Notes under the pieces: generated by a model | Databases searched by the model: none | What the model saw: the letters and a program-made list of their open reading frames with translations, nothing else | What the model was told of the DNA's origin: nothing | Source of the DNA: Pedosphaera sp. | GTDB lineage: Bacteria > Verrucomicrobiota > Verrucomicrobiia > Limisphaerales > Pedosphaeraceae | NCBI GenBank assembly: GCA_028293285.1 | Contig: JAQGPC010000145.1 | Coordinates: 23,172 to 87,171, forward strand | Reading direction: 5' to 3' | Length of the DNA: 64,000 bases | Shown: positions 27,203-36,231 of the stretch, in pieces | Numbering within the stretch: the first letter of the stretch is position 1 | How the letters are laid out: every line of letters starts with the position of its first letter | Position numbers and translations under genes: made by a program

Positions 27203-28234
27203 ATGTTTAAACCACGCCTTCTCCTCTTTTCCGCTGTGTTCGCATTCGCCTGCTCACAATCTCCCGCCGCATGGGCTGGTTGTAAAATCGTTTCCCATAT
27301 TAAGGTGGGCGGTGAAGGTGGCTGGGATTATCTCACAGCCGATGCCAAAGCCCGTCGTTTGTATGTCTCTCATGGGAATGAAGTAGTAGTTATCAATCTG
27401 GATACCGAAGCCGTTGTTGCCCGAATAGACGGAATGAAAGGCGTGCATGGCATTGCGTTGGCCCCGGAACTCAATCGCGGGTTCATCAGCAATGGCCAGG
27501 AAGGAACCGTTGCGGTATTCGCGCTCGATACCTCCAAGGAAATAGGCAGCCGAATCAAAACGGGCCAGAACCCTGATGCAATTCTTTACGAGCCGTCCAC
27601 CAAGCGGGTATTTACCTTCAACGGCAAGAGCATGGACATCAGCGTGATTGATGCAGCTAAAGGCGAAGTTGTCGGCACCATCCCGGTGGGTGGCAAACCT
27701 GAGTTTGCCGTGACGGATGGCCATGGCACCGTGTGGGTAAACATCGAAGACAAAAGCGAGGTGGTACAATTCGATGCCAAGACCATGCTGGTTAAAAATC
27801 ATTGGCCAGTCGCTCCCGGTGAAGAACCTTCTGCCCTCGCAATGGATCAAGCCAATCATCGCCTCTTCATCGGTTGCGGTGGAAATGAGAAAATGGTCAT
27901 CATGGATGCCCAGACTGGAAAAGTCGTGACCTCCGAACCCACAGGCAAGGGAGTTGACGCAGCAGTATATGACGCCGGCACGAAACGGGCTTTTTCATCC
28001 CAGGGCGACGGCACCATGACCGTCGTCCACCAGGATTCGCCCGATAAATATACCGTGGAAGAAACCGTTAAAACCGGACCCCGCGCTCGCACCATGACCA
28101 TCGATTCCAAGACCCACAAACTTTACCTTCCGACGGCTGAATTCGATCCTGCACCCGCTGCGACGCCGGACAATCCGCATCCGCGGCCCAAGATGAAGCC
28201 TGGAACATTTCAAATTCTTGTAATCAGCCAGTAG
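27203..28234 (+). CDS. Exported YVTN-type beta-propeller protein
   Basis: A 343-residue protein with a signal peptide (LLLFSAVFAFACSQSPAAWA). The mature part is a seven-bladed beta-propeller of the YVTN/NHL-like kind, seen as repeats such as LYVSHGNEVVVINLDTEAVV, KRVFTFNGKSMDISVIDAAK and LFIGCGGNEKMVIMDAQTGK. Related proteins bind ligands or form surface layers, and some are linked to metal or quinoprotein oxidation; this one shows no catalytic motif. It is a single gene, converging with the UspA gene four bases away. The SQS motif suggests normal signal peptidase I cleavage. Confidence 0.85.
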   Translation: MFKPRLLLFSAVFAFACSQSPAAWAGCKIVSHIKVGGEGGWDYLTADAKARRLYVSHGNEVVVINLDTEAVVARIDGMKGVHGIALAPELNRGFISNGQEGTVAVFALDTSKEIGSRIKTGQNPDAILYEPSTKRVFTFNGKSMDISVIDAAKGEVVGTIPVGGKPEFAVTDGHGTVWVNIEDKSEVVQFDAKTMLVKNHWPVAPGEEPSALAMDQANHRLFIGCGGNEKMVIMDAQTGKVVTSEPTGKGVDAAVYDAGTKRAFSSQGDGTMTVVHQDSPDKYTVEETVKTGPRARTMTIDSKTHKLYLPTAEFDPAPAATPDNPHPRPKMKPGTFQILVISQ

Positions 28235-28238
28235 CCTA

Positions 28239-29150
28239 TTATTTGTTTTGATCGGTCTTCGAACCTTGTGTGCGGCGGGTGACCCGGTCGAACCAGCCAA
28301 TAAGGCTTTGCGTAATGCCCTCTGATTTTACACCGGCTCGAACTACCAGCACGGCGCAATTCGTTCGGTTGACAATTTCGCGGGTGACGTTCCCGAGCAT
28401 GTAAGTTCGCAAGCTGCCCCGGTTGAGCGAAGAGCCGGTAACTATAAGATCATAATTACCAGTTTGGATTTCTCTGAAAATTTCTTCCAGCACCGGCCCC
28501 TGCCGCAGGTGAACTTCGGTTGGAACACCCAAGGACTCCAACAGTTCCCTTTGACTGCGCAGATTGCGGCCGAGTTCAGACTTTGAATCGAGGATGGCCG
28601 ATACATTGACTTCCATCCGGTGCAGGCGGGCATACATGGCAGGTGGTTCAGGCATCACATGTAAGAGTGTCACTGAGGCTCCCATCCCTTTCGCGATTTG
28701 TCCCGTCAATGCCACGGCATTCTCGATGTATTTTTTGCCACCCGAACAGATAAGAATGCGTTTGATGGTGCTGGTTTTTTCCATGACCACCAATACCGGC
28801 GGGGGAACGCTCTTGATAATCTTGTAAGTTTTTGAAGAGACCCAGAAAAGACCTTGCGTGTCTTTTCGCGTCGCGCCAATCACGACCAGATCGTAATGAG
28901 CTTCTTCCGTCCGTTTGACGATTTCATCAACCGGTTGACCTGTCTTGATAATCAGTTCGGCGTGGATTTTTTTGTCTTCGAGTAATTGTTGGCCGCGCCG
29001 GAGCGCATCCATGATGGCCTCCGGTTTTCCGGCCGATTCCACGATGCCCAGCAGTGTGACTTCCGCCTGGCAGGCGGCGGCAACGTTCGCACCGAGGCGA
29101 ATGGCTTTGTCCGCCTGTTCTGAACCATCGCTGCAAATGAGGATTTTCAA
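28239..29150 (-). CDS. Tandem universal stress protein
   Basis: A 303-residue protein of two UspA domains (about 1-135 and 136-283). The second has the ATP-binding motif with GSSLNRG and GNVTREIV, while the first (VVIGATRKDTQG) is less complete. Such proteins bind ATP or other nucleotides and support survival under starvation or energy stress. It is the last gene of a minus-strand unit after the small membrane protein and the TauE-type transporter, with an 18-base gap, so it may sense the same condition as the transporter. Confidence 0.92.
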   Translation of the reverse strand: MKILICSDGSEQADKAIRLGANVAAACQAEVTLLGIVESAGKPEAIMDALRRGQQLLEDKKIHAELIIKTGQPVDEIVKRTEEAHYDLVVIGATRKDTQGLFWVSSKTYKIIKSVPPPVLVVMEKTSTIKRILICSGGKKYIENAVALTGQIAKGMGASVTLLHVMPEPPAMYARLHRMEVNVSAILDSKSELGRNLRSQRELLESLGVPTEVHLRQGPVLEEIFREIQTGNYDLIVTGSSLNRGSLRTYMLGNVTREIVNRTNCAVLVVRAGVKSEGITQSLIGWFDRVTRRTQGSKTDQNK

Positions 29151-29168
29151 TGGAATATCCTTTCTTTG

Positions 29169-30104
29169 TCACTTGTGATGCTGCCCGGTTAACAATCCAT
29201 AAACCACGATCGCTGCCCCGATCAACGGCAGCGGAATGAATGCCAGCCGGATGCGCGGCCCCGCAAAATACTGCGTCAAGGTCGCGCCAATCTGCGCGCC
29301 GATTGCTGCACCGGTATGCATCACCAAGGCAATAAAAATATCCACATTTCCCTTCAACGCATGGGTGAAGGTGCCGTAACCGGCGGATATGATAATCTCG
29401 AACAAATCCGTCCCCACCGCAATGTGGGTCGGAATGCCCAGCAAGTAGATCATGGACGGCATACGAATATAACCCGCGCCGCCGCCGAGAAACCCGCTGA
29501 AAAATCCGCCGATAAAGGAAACAATAATAATTGACCAGAAGGAAATGCGTTCTATACCAGACGCGGGCAGGCTGATATGCGGCGGCAACCCGAAGCTTTG
29601 GATTTTTTTAGCAATGTGCGCAAACGCAGAGGGATCTTGTTTCTTGGACTCAGCAATTAGCGGTTCTCCCAAACGTGCGACTTTGTTGCGATGCATTTTT
29701 AATGTGCGCCAGCTTTCCCAAGCCATAAAAGCGGAGATGGAAAGGAGGATAACAATGAAAGTAATTCCTACGACGATATCTATGTACGCATTTTTCTTTA
29801 ATTGCTGAATGAGCTGGGCGCCCATCTCCACTCCGCCAATGGTTCCAAACATCATGATGCCGCCGAGCCGCAAATCGATATTACCCAAAGCGCGGTGTTT
29901 GCGCGCGGCCACAATAGATTTACCGACAATATGTGCAAGGTCAGTGCCGACTACAAAGTTCATCGGCACGCCAAAGCCAAACAGCGCAGGCCCGGCAAGA
30001 AAACTCCCGCCCACGCCAAAAAATCCGCCCAGCAAACCCACGACAAAACCAACGCCGATCAGCGCAAATGGATTGATGTGCGTGCCTGAGATTAGAAAAT
30101 CCAT
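29169..30104 (-). CDS. TauE/SafE-type anion exporter
   Basis: A 311-residue membrane protein with about eight or nine helices in two TauE/SafE halves: GGFFGVGGSFLAGPAL near residue 26 and GGFFSGFLGGGAGYIRMP near residue 200 are the two glycine-rich repeats. The family moves sulfite, sulfoacetate or other organosulfur anions out of the cell. A soluble middle portion (about 130-175) is polar. It starts four bases after a small membrane protein and is followed by the UspA gene; the three probably form one operon. The substrate is not identifiable from sequence. Confidence 0.88.
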   Translation of the reverse strand: MDFLISGTHINPFALIGVGFVVGLLGGFFGVGGSFLAGPALFGFGVPMNFVVGTDLAHIVGKSIVAARKHRALGNIDLRLGGIMMFGTIGGVEMGAQLIQQLKKNAYIDIVVGITFIVILLSISAFMAWESWRTLKMHRNKVARLGEPLIAESKKQDPSAFAHIAKKIQSFGLPPHISLPASGIERISFWSIIIVSFIGGFFSGFLGGGAGYIRMPSMIYLLGIPTHIAVGTDLFEIIISAGYGTFTHALKGNVDIFIALVMHTGAAIGAQIGATLTQYFAGPRIRLAFIPLPLIGAAIVVYGLLTGQHHK

Positions 30105-30108
30105 TTCA

Positions 30109-30354
30109 TCAATCCTCCCTTCCGCGTCGGATCAGGCGAAGCAGGGTGCGGGTGAGAGATTCCAGCACAATTCCCTGGCCGATGATCAGGGCCAAGGCAA
30201 CGATGGCATAGGTTTTTCTCTCATTGTGATATAAGTGGTAGAGCCAATCGCCAAGGAAATGCAGGACAAGAAAAAAGTAACCGACGACCAGAACGGCATA
30301 AACAACCAGTTCAATGGAGAAGGATTTAAATACCGCCTTGATTTCCGGTTTCAT
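30109..30354 (-). CDS. Small two-helix membrane protein
   Basis: An 81-residue protein with two hydrophobic segments (LVVYAVLVVGYFFLVLHFL about 16-34 and YAIVALALIIGQGIVLESL about 49-67) and a basic tail (RTLLRLIRRGRED). It is unrecognised, but length, composition and placement (four bases ahead of the TauE-type exporter) support a real gene, possibly an accessory subunit of that transporter. Confidence 0.7.
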   Translation of the reverse strand: MKPEIKAVFKSFSIELVVYAVLVVGYFFLVLHFLGDWLYHLYHNERKTYAIVALALIIGQGIVLESLTRTLLRLIRRGRED

Positions 30355-30471
30355 TCAACGCGCGATGTTTTTTGTTTTAATGCCCGGACAACCCAGATGT
30401 GTTGATGGATTGTAGCACAGAACATCAACAGGAACATGGGGTGCTTTCCGCACCTGCTATTGTACCTTTTA

Positions 30472-31737
30472 TCAGGATGATTGGGCGGAAACCTTCAGCA
30501 AAGCTTGTTCGCGCTCCAACAGAGTGGGGTGGGAATAGTAGAAGCTGCTGTAGAAGGGATGTGGCGTGAGATTGCTCAGATTTTTTTCGTTAAGCTTGCG
30601 CAATGCACCAATAAGCGAGCCCGGTTCTTTCATGGTTTGCGCCGCATAAGCGTCCGCCTGGTATTCATAACGGCGCGACCACCAATGCGCCAGCGGCGAA
30701 AACCAAAACGTCACCACTCCCGCGACCAGAGCGAAAAGCAAAAAAGCCGGCACGATGCTACTCGGCTCAAATCCAAAGCTGCGATAAAACCATTCCTGTT
30801 TCGCCAGTACGGAAATAACATAGAACGTCACCAGCGAACTAACCGCCGACCAAAGCAACATTTTGGGAATATGCTTTTTCTTGTAATGCCCGATCTCATG
30901 TGCGAGTACGGCTTCCAATTCCAGTTCGGTTAATTGTTGAACCAGTGTATCGAATAATACGATTTTCCGGAAACGACCAAACCCGGTGAAAAACGCATTC
31001 GAATGACGTGAACGTTTGCTGCCGTCCATCACCTGAATGCTATGGGCTTGAAAGCCGGTTCGTTTGCCCAGGGCCAGCAGACGCTCGCGTAGGCCGCCTT
31101 CGGGCAGGGCGGTAAATTTATTGAACAACGGCATGATAACAACCGGCGCCAGCACCAGCAGCACGGATTGGAACAACATCATGACTCCCCAAGCCCAAAG
31201 CCACCAGTATGTGCCCATCCATTCTACTATTTTTAAAATGAGTACCAGCAGAGGCCAGCCCAGGGCGAACCCAAGTGCCAATGCCTTGAACCGGTCCGTC
31301 CACCACAATTTGGGCGTGGTGGTGTTGAAACCAAAACGTTCTTCCAGGCGGAATTGCCCATACCAATCGAAGGGTAAACCCGGCAGGGAAAGTGCCACCA
31401 CGATAACAAAGAGAATCGCCCCCATTGCCCAGGCCGAAGTTCCCAGCCAACCTGTAAGCAACTTGAAAGACCAAGGGAGAAGTCCGCTAAAGAGTACGGC
31501 TAATAATATCGCCGTGTCATAGGTCATTTCGATTTGGCCAACCCGGCTCTTGGCAAGAGTGTATTGGACTGACTTCGAATAGGTCGCCGTATCCACGGAG
31601 TTTTTAAACGCGTCCGGCACGGCATCCGCGTGGGCCAGTACATTGCGTTGGTTCAATCGATCCAGCCAGAGTTGGGTGGCCCATCTGGCCACAACCAGCA
31701 CAAGCACAGTTAGTATAACAACGGATACAACAGTCAT
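30472..31737 (-). CDS. M48 family metalloprotease (Ste24-like)
   Basis: A 421-residue membrane-bound zinc protease. The HEXXH motif is in VLAHEIGHYKKKH (about residue 275-287) and the third ligand in RRYEYQADAYAAQ (about 360-372). Several membrane helices precede and follow the catalytic site, as in Ste24 CAAX proteases, and the N-terminal CAAX-type part (DRFGFNTTT-like EERFGFNTTTPKLW) is present. In bacteria these enzymes act in membrane protein quality control. It is a single gene with the GNAT gene seven bases upstream on the same strand. Confidence 0.94.
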   Translation of the reverse strand: MTVVSVVILTVLVLVVARWATQLWLDRLNQRNVLAHADAVPDAFKNSVDTATYSKSVQYTLAKSRVGQIEMTYDTAILLAVLFSGLLPWSFKLLTGWLGTSAWAMGAILFVIVVALSLPGLPFDWYGQFRLEERFGFNTTTPKLWWTDRFKALALGFALGWPLLVLILKIVEWMGTYWWLWAWGVMMLFQSVLLVLAPVVIMPLFNKFTALPEGGLRERLLALGKRTGFQAHSIQVMDGSKRSRHSNAFFTGFGRFRKIVLFDTLVQQLTELELEAVLAHEIGHYKKKHIPKMLLWSAVSSLVTFYVISVLAKQEWFYRSFGFEPSSIVPAFLLFALVAGVVTFWFSPLAHWWSRRYEYQADAYAAQTMKEPGSLIGALRKLNEKNLSNLTPHPFYSSFYYSHPTLLEREQALLKVSAQSS

Positions 31738-31744
31738 TCAGCTT

Positions 31745-32290
31745 TCAAAATTTAGCTCCCGATGCTTTTTTTCGCAACAGCTCGTAACGCACCATTCCGA
31801 ATTCACTGCCATTCCCCGCGTAAGCAAAACCGCTTTTTTCCAGAACACATACCGACTCTATCAAATCAGGATAGGTCTCCGCCATTACCCGCCTTACTCG
31901 CGGATCTGAAAACGCCCGCTGGCAAAGCCCTGTCACTGCTTCCGTGGCATAGCCTTTTCGTTGCTCATCTTCTACTATCGAATAGCCAACTTCCACGATT
32001 CCCTCTTTGGTGGGTGACCCCTTAAATCCGCCCAATCCAATCAGCAAACGTGGCTCTCTGAGAACAAAATAACGGGAGCCCCAAACCAAATGGTCGGCAT
32101 CTTTTTCCAGTTTTTTAATCACCCATTTTATAACTTCGGAGTCCACCAGCGAAGGTGGCCAGGATTCAGGAATTCGTGTTCCAAGCAGACGACCCAATTC
32201 AGAACAATCATCCAACTGCGCACGAGCCATCTCAATCGAGACGGGAACCAATTCTAAACGAGGAGTGAAGATGAGGGCCGACGAATGCAT
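31745..32290 (-). CDS. GNAT N-acetyltransferase
   Basis: A 181-residue GNAT of the RimJ/RimL type, which acetylates amino groups of proteins or small molecules from acetyl-CoA. TPRLELVPVS at the start, GLGGFKGSPTKEGIVEVGYS in the middle and the acetyl-CoA loop EDEQRKGYATEAVTGL are clear, followed by VCVLEKSGFAYAG. ATG 32290 is used; the frame extends upstream to 32503, but that part overlaps the DUF2127 gene and is a shadow. It is probably cotranscribed with DUF2127, 20 bases upstream. Confidence 0.9.
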   Translation of the reverse strand: MHSSALIFTPRLELVPVSIEMARAQLDDCSELGRLLGTRIPESWPPSLVDSEVIKWVIKKLEKDADHLVWGSRYFVLREPRLLIGLGGFKGSPTKEGIVEVGYSIVEDEQRKGYATEAVTGLCQRAFSDPRVRRVMAETYPDLIESVCVLEKSGFAYAGNGSEFGMVRYELLRKKASGAKF

Positions 32291-32310
32291 TGTTATGCAA
32301 GATGAACTAC

Positions 32311-32820
32311 TTACTTGCCTGAGGCTATATCGGCCTTTTGTAATTCCGCCCTGGTCCGTCGGTTCTCTTGGAGAACATAAACAAGGTAAGCTACGATGAG
32401 GAGGTTGCCCAACAGCACGGCAAGCCTGATTAAAGTAAAATGATTCAGCAGATGATAAATCTCCACCGGAACATAAAGCCCGGATGAAATTGCCGCCAGC
32501 CACTCCGCCCAGTGGCGCTCATACCAGAGACCATAAGCTTCCACGATGCGGAATGTGGCATAGGCCAGGGCAAAAAGCGCGAGCAACCAGAGACGTTTGT
32601 CTGTCATGGTGGAAGCAGTCTCGATAAACTTCCGTGAATAATGCCACGCAGGATCCAGATGAAGTGTGCGCAGGATTGATTCAGCGGCAATTTCCACGTC
32701 GCGATGAATGAGTGATACCAACCCCAATCCAATCAGCAGCACGATCGCGCCCTTGGCAAACTCAAATACGGCCACGGTACGCAAACCAAAATAATGATGT
32801 AAACTGCTCTTCTGCTTCAC
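32311..32820 (-). CDS. DUF2127 membrane protein
   Basis: A 169-residue membrane protein with four likely helices; GLRTVAVFEFAKGAIVLLIG at the start, a soluble segment with a histidine (LHLDPAWHYSRKF), AYATFRIVEAYGLWYERHWAEWL and SSGLYVPVEIYHLL in the second half match the DUF2127 pattern. Function is unknown. A Lys/Arg-rich tail follows the last helix. It precedes the GNAT gene on the same strand. Confidence 0.85.
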   Translation of the reverse strand: MKQKSSLHHYFGLRTVAVFEFAKGAIVLLIGLGLVSLIHRDVEIAAESILRTLHLDPAWHYSRKFIETASTMTDKRLWLLALFALAYATFRIVEAYGLWYERHWAEWLAAISSGLYVPVEIYHLLNHFTLIRLAVLLGNLLIVAYLVYVLQENRRTRAELQKADIASGK

Positions 32821-32923
32821 GAATTATTAAATTATCACAATGCTGACTCAATCCAAATTCCCGCTTCGGTGGAATGGAAAATTCCTTATTGACTCTGAAG
32901 AACGCCGGAGCCCGGCAACCTGC

Positions 32924-33343
32924 TTAATTTTCTGAAGGCTGCACCAGCACAGATGACAACGCCTTTAATAAATTATCAATTGCAACCGGCTTGTAAAGCA
33001 CTGGGCAGGACACATTCTTGAGGAATGGCTCATATTTCGGATTTCCAACATTGCCAGTCACGAAAACGAAACGTTTGCTAAGATGCGGCCGCACCCGCTC
33101 CACCGTGATAAAGAACATGTCTCCCTCCAATTGCGGCATGCTTAAATCGCACAAAATCGCATCCACTTCTGAGTGCATGACGAGTTTTAAGGCCTGCACT
33201 CCATTGGTCGCAATAGTGGCTTTGTAACCATGAACCTGAAATAGTTCCTGATAGGTTTGCGCCAGTTCCACGTTATCGTCCACCACCAAAATATGCTTTT
33301 GATTGGCTGTCTCGGTTTTATTTTCCATGGCGGTAATTTTCAT
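32924..33343 (-). CDS. Stand-alone receiver (CheY-like) protein
   Basis: A 139-residue single receiver domain: VVDDN, the phospho-acceptor D66 in AILCDLSMPQLEG, T in FVFVTGN and the lysine in VLYKPVAID. No output domain, so it works by protein contact. ATG 33343 gives a short polar leader; 33328 also possible. It lies 38 bases downstream of dapL on the same strand with no kinase nearby. Confidence 0.9.
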   Translation of the reverse strand: MKITAMENKTETANQKHILVVDDNVELAQTYQELFQVHGYKATIATNGVQALKLVMHSEVDAILCDLSMPQLEGDMFFITVERVRPHLSKRFVFVTGNVGNPKYEPFLKNVSCPVLYKPVAIDNLLKALSSVLVQPSEN

Positions 33344-33381
33344 GGTTCCCGGGAACCATGTTTGTAAGCCGCATCCGCTTT

Positions 33382-34629
33382 TTAAAACTCGAACCGCACA
33401 TCACTAAGGCGCCGGGCAATTTCCGCCAATACGCGCTTTTCATCTGTGTGGTCTTTGGCAGAGAAGGTTACGCTGAATCGCAGGTAAGAGCAAGCATCAT
33501 CCCATGGAACCGTGGAAATCAGCTTCTTGGTGATCAGCCATTGGGAAATCTCTTCGGCATTCTTGAACTCAATCCTTGAACCATCCGGTTTCACGGCGGC
33601 TTTGGGCGCCTTGACGTAAAGGAAAAACGAACCTTGCGGCTTGCGTGCTCCGAAGCCAGCCTCGCGCAATGCCTGCACCAGCGCATCCATGCGGCGCGAG
33701 TATTTGGCGGCAATTTTCTCCGTAATTTCCGGATGGTCGAAGCAATAGCCCGCGGCATGTTGAATGGCGAGGAACTGCCCGGAATCGGTATTGTCCTTCA
33801 CGTCGCCATACGCTTTGACCAAAAGCTCGTTGCCTACCACAAAACCGCATCGCCATCCCGTCATGTTGAAGGTCTTGCTCGTCGAATGGAGTTCGATGCC
33901 CACTTCCTTCGCGCCCGGTGTAGCAAGAAAACTCAACGGCTTCCCTTCAAAAACCAATGCGGCGTAAGCCGCGTCATGGATAACCACAATGTTGTTCTTA
34001 CGCGCAAAATCAACAACTCTGGCAAAAAACGCCGGCGTGGCCCTTGCACCCGTTGGATTGTTTGGATAATTCAGCACCAGAACTTTTGATTTGCTCAGAA
34101 CTTCCTTGGGAATGCTATCGAGGTCGGGCAGGAACTGATTGGCTTCGGTCAACGGCAGATTGTGCACAAGACCGCCATAGTATTTGGAGTGTGTTCCAAA
34201 AACTGGATAGCCCGGCGTGGTCATCAGCACATAGTCGCCGGGATTGATAAGCGCCGCCGGCAGAATGGACAGGGCCGCCTTGCTGCCGATGGAATGGAGC
34301 ACTTCGGTTTCCGGATTAATTCCTTTCACGCCGCAGACCCGCTCCATATAGCGAGCGGCTGCCTGTTTCAATACCGCATCGCCATTGTCCGCGTAACCAC
34401 GATTCTCCGGCTTGCGTGCCTCCTCATGCAACTTTTCGACTACTTCGGCAAATGCCATTTCATCCGGTTCGCCGACTCCCATGTCTATGATCTCTGCGCT
34501 CGGGTTGGCCAGCAATGCGGCACGTTTTGCCCGCTTGATCTTTTCAAATTTATAAATGGCGGTTGATTTTCCGTATTGGCGACCGCCGATGCGTTCCGCG
34601 AACAAATTCTGAATGTATGAGTCGGACAT
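33382..34629 (-). CDS. dapL: LL-diaminopimelate aminotransferase
   Basis: A 415-residue fold-type I PLP aminotransferase. It makes LL-diaminopimelate directly from tetrahydrodipicolinate and glutamate, a shortcut to lysine and peptidoglycan used in Verrucomicrobiota and some other groups. Marks: IDMGVGEPD near the start, NYPNNPTGARA, VIHDAAYAALVF, the PLP lysine in STSKTFNMTGWRCGF, and a terminal FSVTFSAKD substrate arginine region. The long insertion and length match DapL better than ordinary aspartate aminotransferases. Its N-terminus (SYIQNLFAERIGGRQYG) is also DapL-like. Confidence 0.92.
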   Translation of the reverse strand: MSDSYIQNLFAERIGGRQYGKSTAIYKFEKIKRAKRAALLANPSAEIIDMGVGEPDEMAFAEVVEKLHEEARKPENRGYADNGDAVLKQAAARYMERVCGVKGINPETEVLHSIGSKAALSILPAALINPGDYVLMTTPGYPVFGTHSKYYGGLVHNLPLTEANQFLPDLDSIPKEVLSKSKVLVLNYPNNPTGARATPAFFARVVDFARKNNIVVIHDAAYAALVFEGKPLSFLATPGAKEVGIELHSTSKTFNMTGWRCGFVVGNELLVKAYGDVKDNTDSGQFLAIQHAAGYCFDHPEITEKIAAKYSRRMDALVQALREAGFGARKPQGSFFLYVKAPKAAVKPDGSRIEFKNAEEISQWLITKKLISTVPWDDACSYLRFSVTFSAKDHTDEKRVLAEIARRLSDVRFEF

Positions 34630-34763
34630 AGTTGCAAAAAAATGATTTTTAACTTCATGGTTCGTGTGAAACCACGAGTGGAAAAACTAATGGAAGCTCT
34701 CTCTGCGCGCAAGCAGCGCGTAACGGTTCTCAACCCGCAAAGTCTATCGGAGGATAAAGGAGG

Positions 34764-35072
34764 TTAATACGCCTGGACTCGATAAAAAGTCGCCGTGGTG
34801 CCTGGGTATTGGGTTGCAATAATTTTGTTGCCGTCCCCGGAAACAGGCGGGCCTAGATCAATCCAGTTGGTTAAAGTGATGGAAAATTGCAATTGGTAAG
34901 TCGTTCCCACCACGGTGTCCCAACTAACTTCCAACGTGCCGGGGTCTTTACCGGGAACAATCTTAAGCACGGGAACAGTTACCGCCGCCGAAGCGGATTG
35001 AGAACTAACGTCGCGGATGGTGTTAACCAGGAAGCAAACGGCGAATGCCAGAAGGAGATGCTTCAGTTTCAT
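34764..35072 (-). CDS. Small secreted protein with the FYRV-type C-terminal module
   Basis: A 102-residue protein: signal peptide (LLLAFAVCFLVNTIRDVSSQ), then a single short module with PGTLEVSWDTVVGTTYQLQF, LTNWIDLGPPVSGDG and the end TATFYRVQAY. This is the same type of terminal module found at the ends of the large secreted protein (9366-12203) and the amidase (53464-55407), here without any other domain. ATG 35072 is used because the longer frame to 35387 has no signal peptide and runs across the promoter area of infA. Function unknown. Confidence 0.75.
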   Translation of the reverse strand: MKLKHLLLAFAVCFLVNTIRDVSSQSASAAVTVPVLKIVPGKDPGTLEVSWDTVVGTTYQLQFSITLTNWIDLGPPVSGDGNKIIATQYPGTTATFYRVQAY

Positions 35073-35225
35073 TTTTGCAACGTGCCGCACAGGATGCTGC
35101 TGACAGTATTCTATACTGTTGATAAACGAGTTCAACATTGGGGTGAAGACCCTATAGTTTCGTGCATTACAAAGGTTTAGAAAATCTCCATTATTATTCC
35201 CGGCTGAATTCATTATAGGAAGTTC

Positions 35226-35438
35226 ATGGAAGAGCATATCGAATTGGAAGGAAGAATACTTGCCGTAATGGCAGGAACGATGTTCCGCGTCCAGATCAAT
35301 CACACACGACAGGTTCTCGCGCGTGTTTCGGGCAGGTTGCGGCGAAGTTTTGTCCGATTGGGTATTGGCGATCGCGTGAAGATGCAAATGTCTCCCTACG
35401 ATTTGAACAAGGCACGTATTGTATTCCGGCTCGGATAA
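35226..35438 (+). CDS. infA: Translation initiation factor IF-1
   Basis: A 70-residue single S1/OB-fold protein. GTMFRVQINHTRQVLARVSG and DRVKMQMSPYDLNKARIVFR are the IF-1 consensus. It binds the ribosomal A site region during initiation. A TAGGAAG ribosome-binding site lies just before the ATG. In most bacteria infA sits in the ribosomal protein cluster near secY, adk and map; here only a short adk follows it, so this may be an extra copy or a split spc/alpha region. I cannot tell from this window whether another infA exists. Confidence 0.93.
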   Translation: MEEHIELEGRILAVMAGTMFRVQINHTRQVLARVSGRLRRSFVRLGIGDRVKMQMSPYDLNKARIVFRLG

Positions 35439-35503
35439 ATTTTTAAAGAGGGCTAGGCTGGGAAACTATTGAACTTCCAACGTCTGATACGCATCCACTA
35501 TTT

Positions 35504-36085
35504 ATGAGATATCGCAGCATCCTGTTATTTGGTGCTCCCGGAGCAGGAAAGGGAACGCAGGGAAAAATCCTCGGCAGCATTCCTGGTTTATTTCACTGCG
35601 CGTGCGGCGATGTGTTTCGGAATTTAACGGCTGAAAGTTCCACCGGTCGGACGTTCATTGAATATTCAAGCCGGGGCGAGTTGGTGCCGGATGAGCCTAC
35701 GGTGGATCTCTGGCAGGAGTTCATCAGCCGCAGCACGCAGGCGGGCCGGTTCCATCCAGACACTGATACCTTGGTTTTGGACGGCATCCCGCGCAACGTG
35801 CATCAGGCAGAGATGTTGAAGGAAACTTTGGATGTCCGCGCAATTTTCTATCTCAGTTGTCCCACCTTGAAAAAACTGGTGCATCGCATTCAACGACGCG
35901 CCTTGCGGGAAAACCGGCTGGATGACGCCAATCTGGAAGTTATCCAACACCGGTTGAAGACCTACGAGCGGGAAACCAAGCCGCTGCTCAGTTTTTACGG
36001 AAAAGAAATACTGCATCGCATTGACGGCACCCAAAGCCCGGCCAAGGTGCTCCACGACATTTTACGTCACGTGACTAAAGTTTGA
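35504..36085 (+). CDS. adk: Adenylate kinase, short form without LID zinc domain
   Basis: A 193-residue nucleoside monophosphate kinase. P-loop FGAPGAGKGTQG, an NMP-binding segment in which the normal STGDMLR appears as CACGDVFR, VLDGIPRNVHQ (normally DGFPRT) and a LID region reduced to RRALRENRLDD, so there is no four-cysteine zinc LID. It would interconvert ATP, ADP and AMP; the altered NMP motif and lost LID mean that specificity could differ. It follows infA by 65 bases on the same strand and is closed by a strong terminator. Confidence 0.87.
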   Translation: MRYRSILLFGAPGAGKGTQGKILGSIPGLFHCACGDVFRNLTAESSTGRTFIEYSSRGELVPDEPTVDLWQEFISRSTQAGRFHPDTDTLVLDGIPRNVHQAEMLKETLDVRAIFYLSCPTLKKLVHRIQRRALRENRLDDANLEVIQHRLKTYERETKPLLSFYGKEILHRIDGTQSPAKVLHDILRHVTKV

Positions 36086-36091
36086 TCCACG

Positions 36092-36142
36092 CGCTCTGGT
36101 GCCAAACTCCCCCCTCCCACGGCGCCAGAGCGTTTTTTATTT
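36092..36142 (+). terminator. Intrinsic terminator of infA-adk
   Basis: CGCTCTGGTGCC (36092-36103) pairs with GGCGCCAGAGCG (36121-36132) with one G-T pair, followed at once by TTTTTTATTTT. A classical rho-independent terminator 7 bases after the adk stop. Confidence 0.92.
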
Positions 36143-36231
36143 TGGCTGGTTAATTTGATGTTTTGGAGGCGATCAAATTTCCTTTTGCTTAAGCGGGAGG
36201 ATATTTTATTCTCATTGCCTTGCAAACTACC

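Noticed and set aside
27254..27859. 201-codon minus-strand frame opposite the beta-propeller
   Set aside because: The plus strand has a signal peptide and clear propeller repeats; the minus frame has no recognisable pattern.
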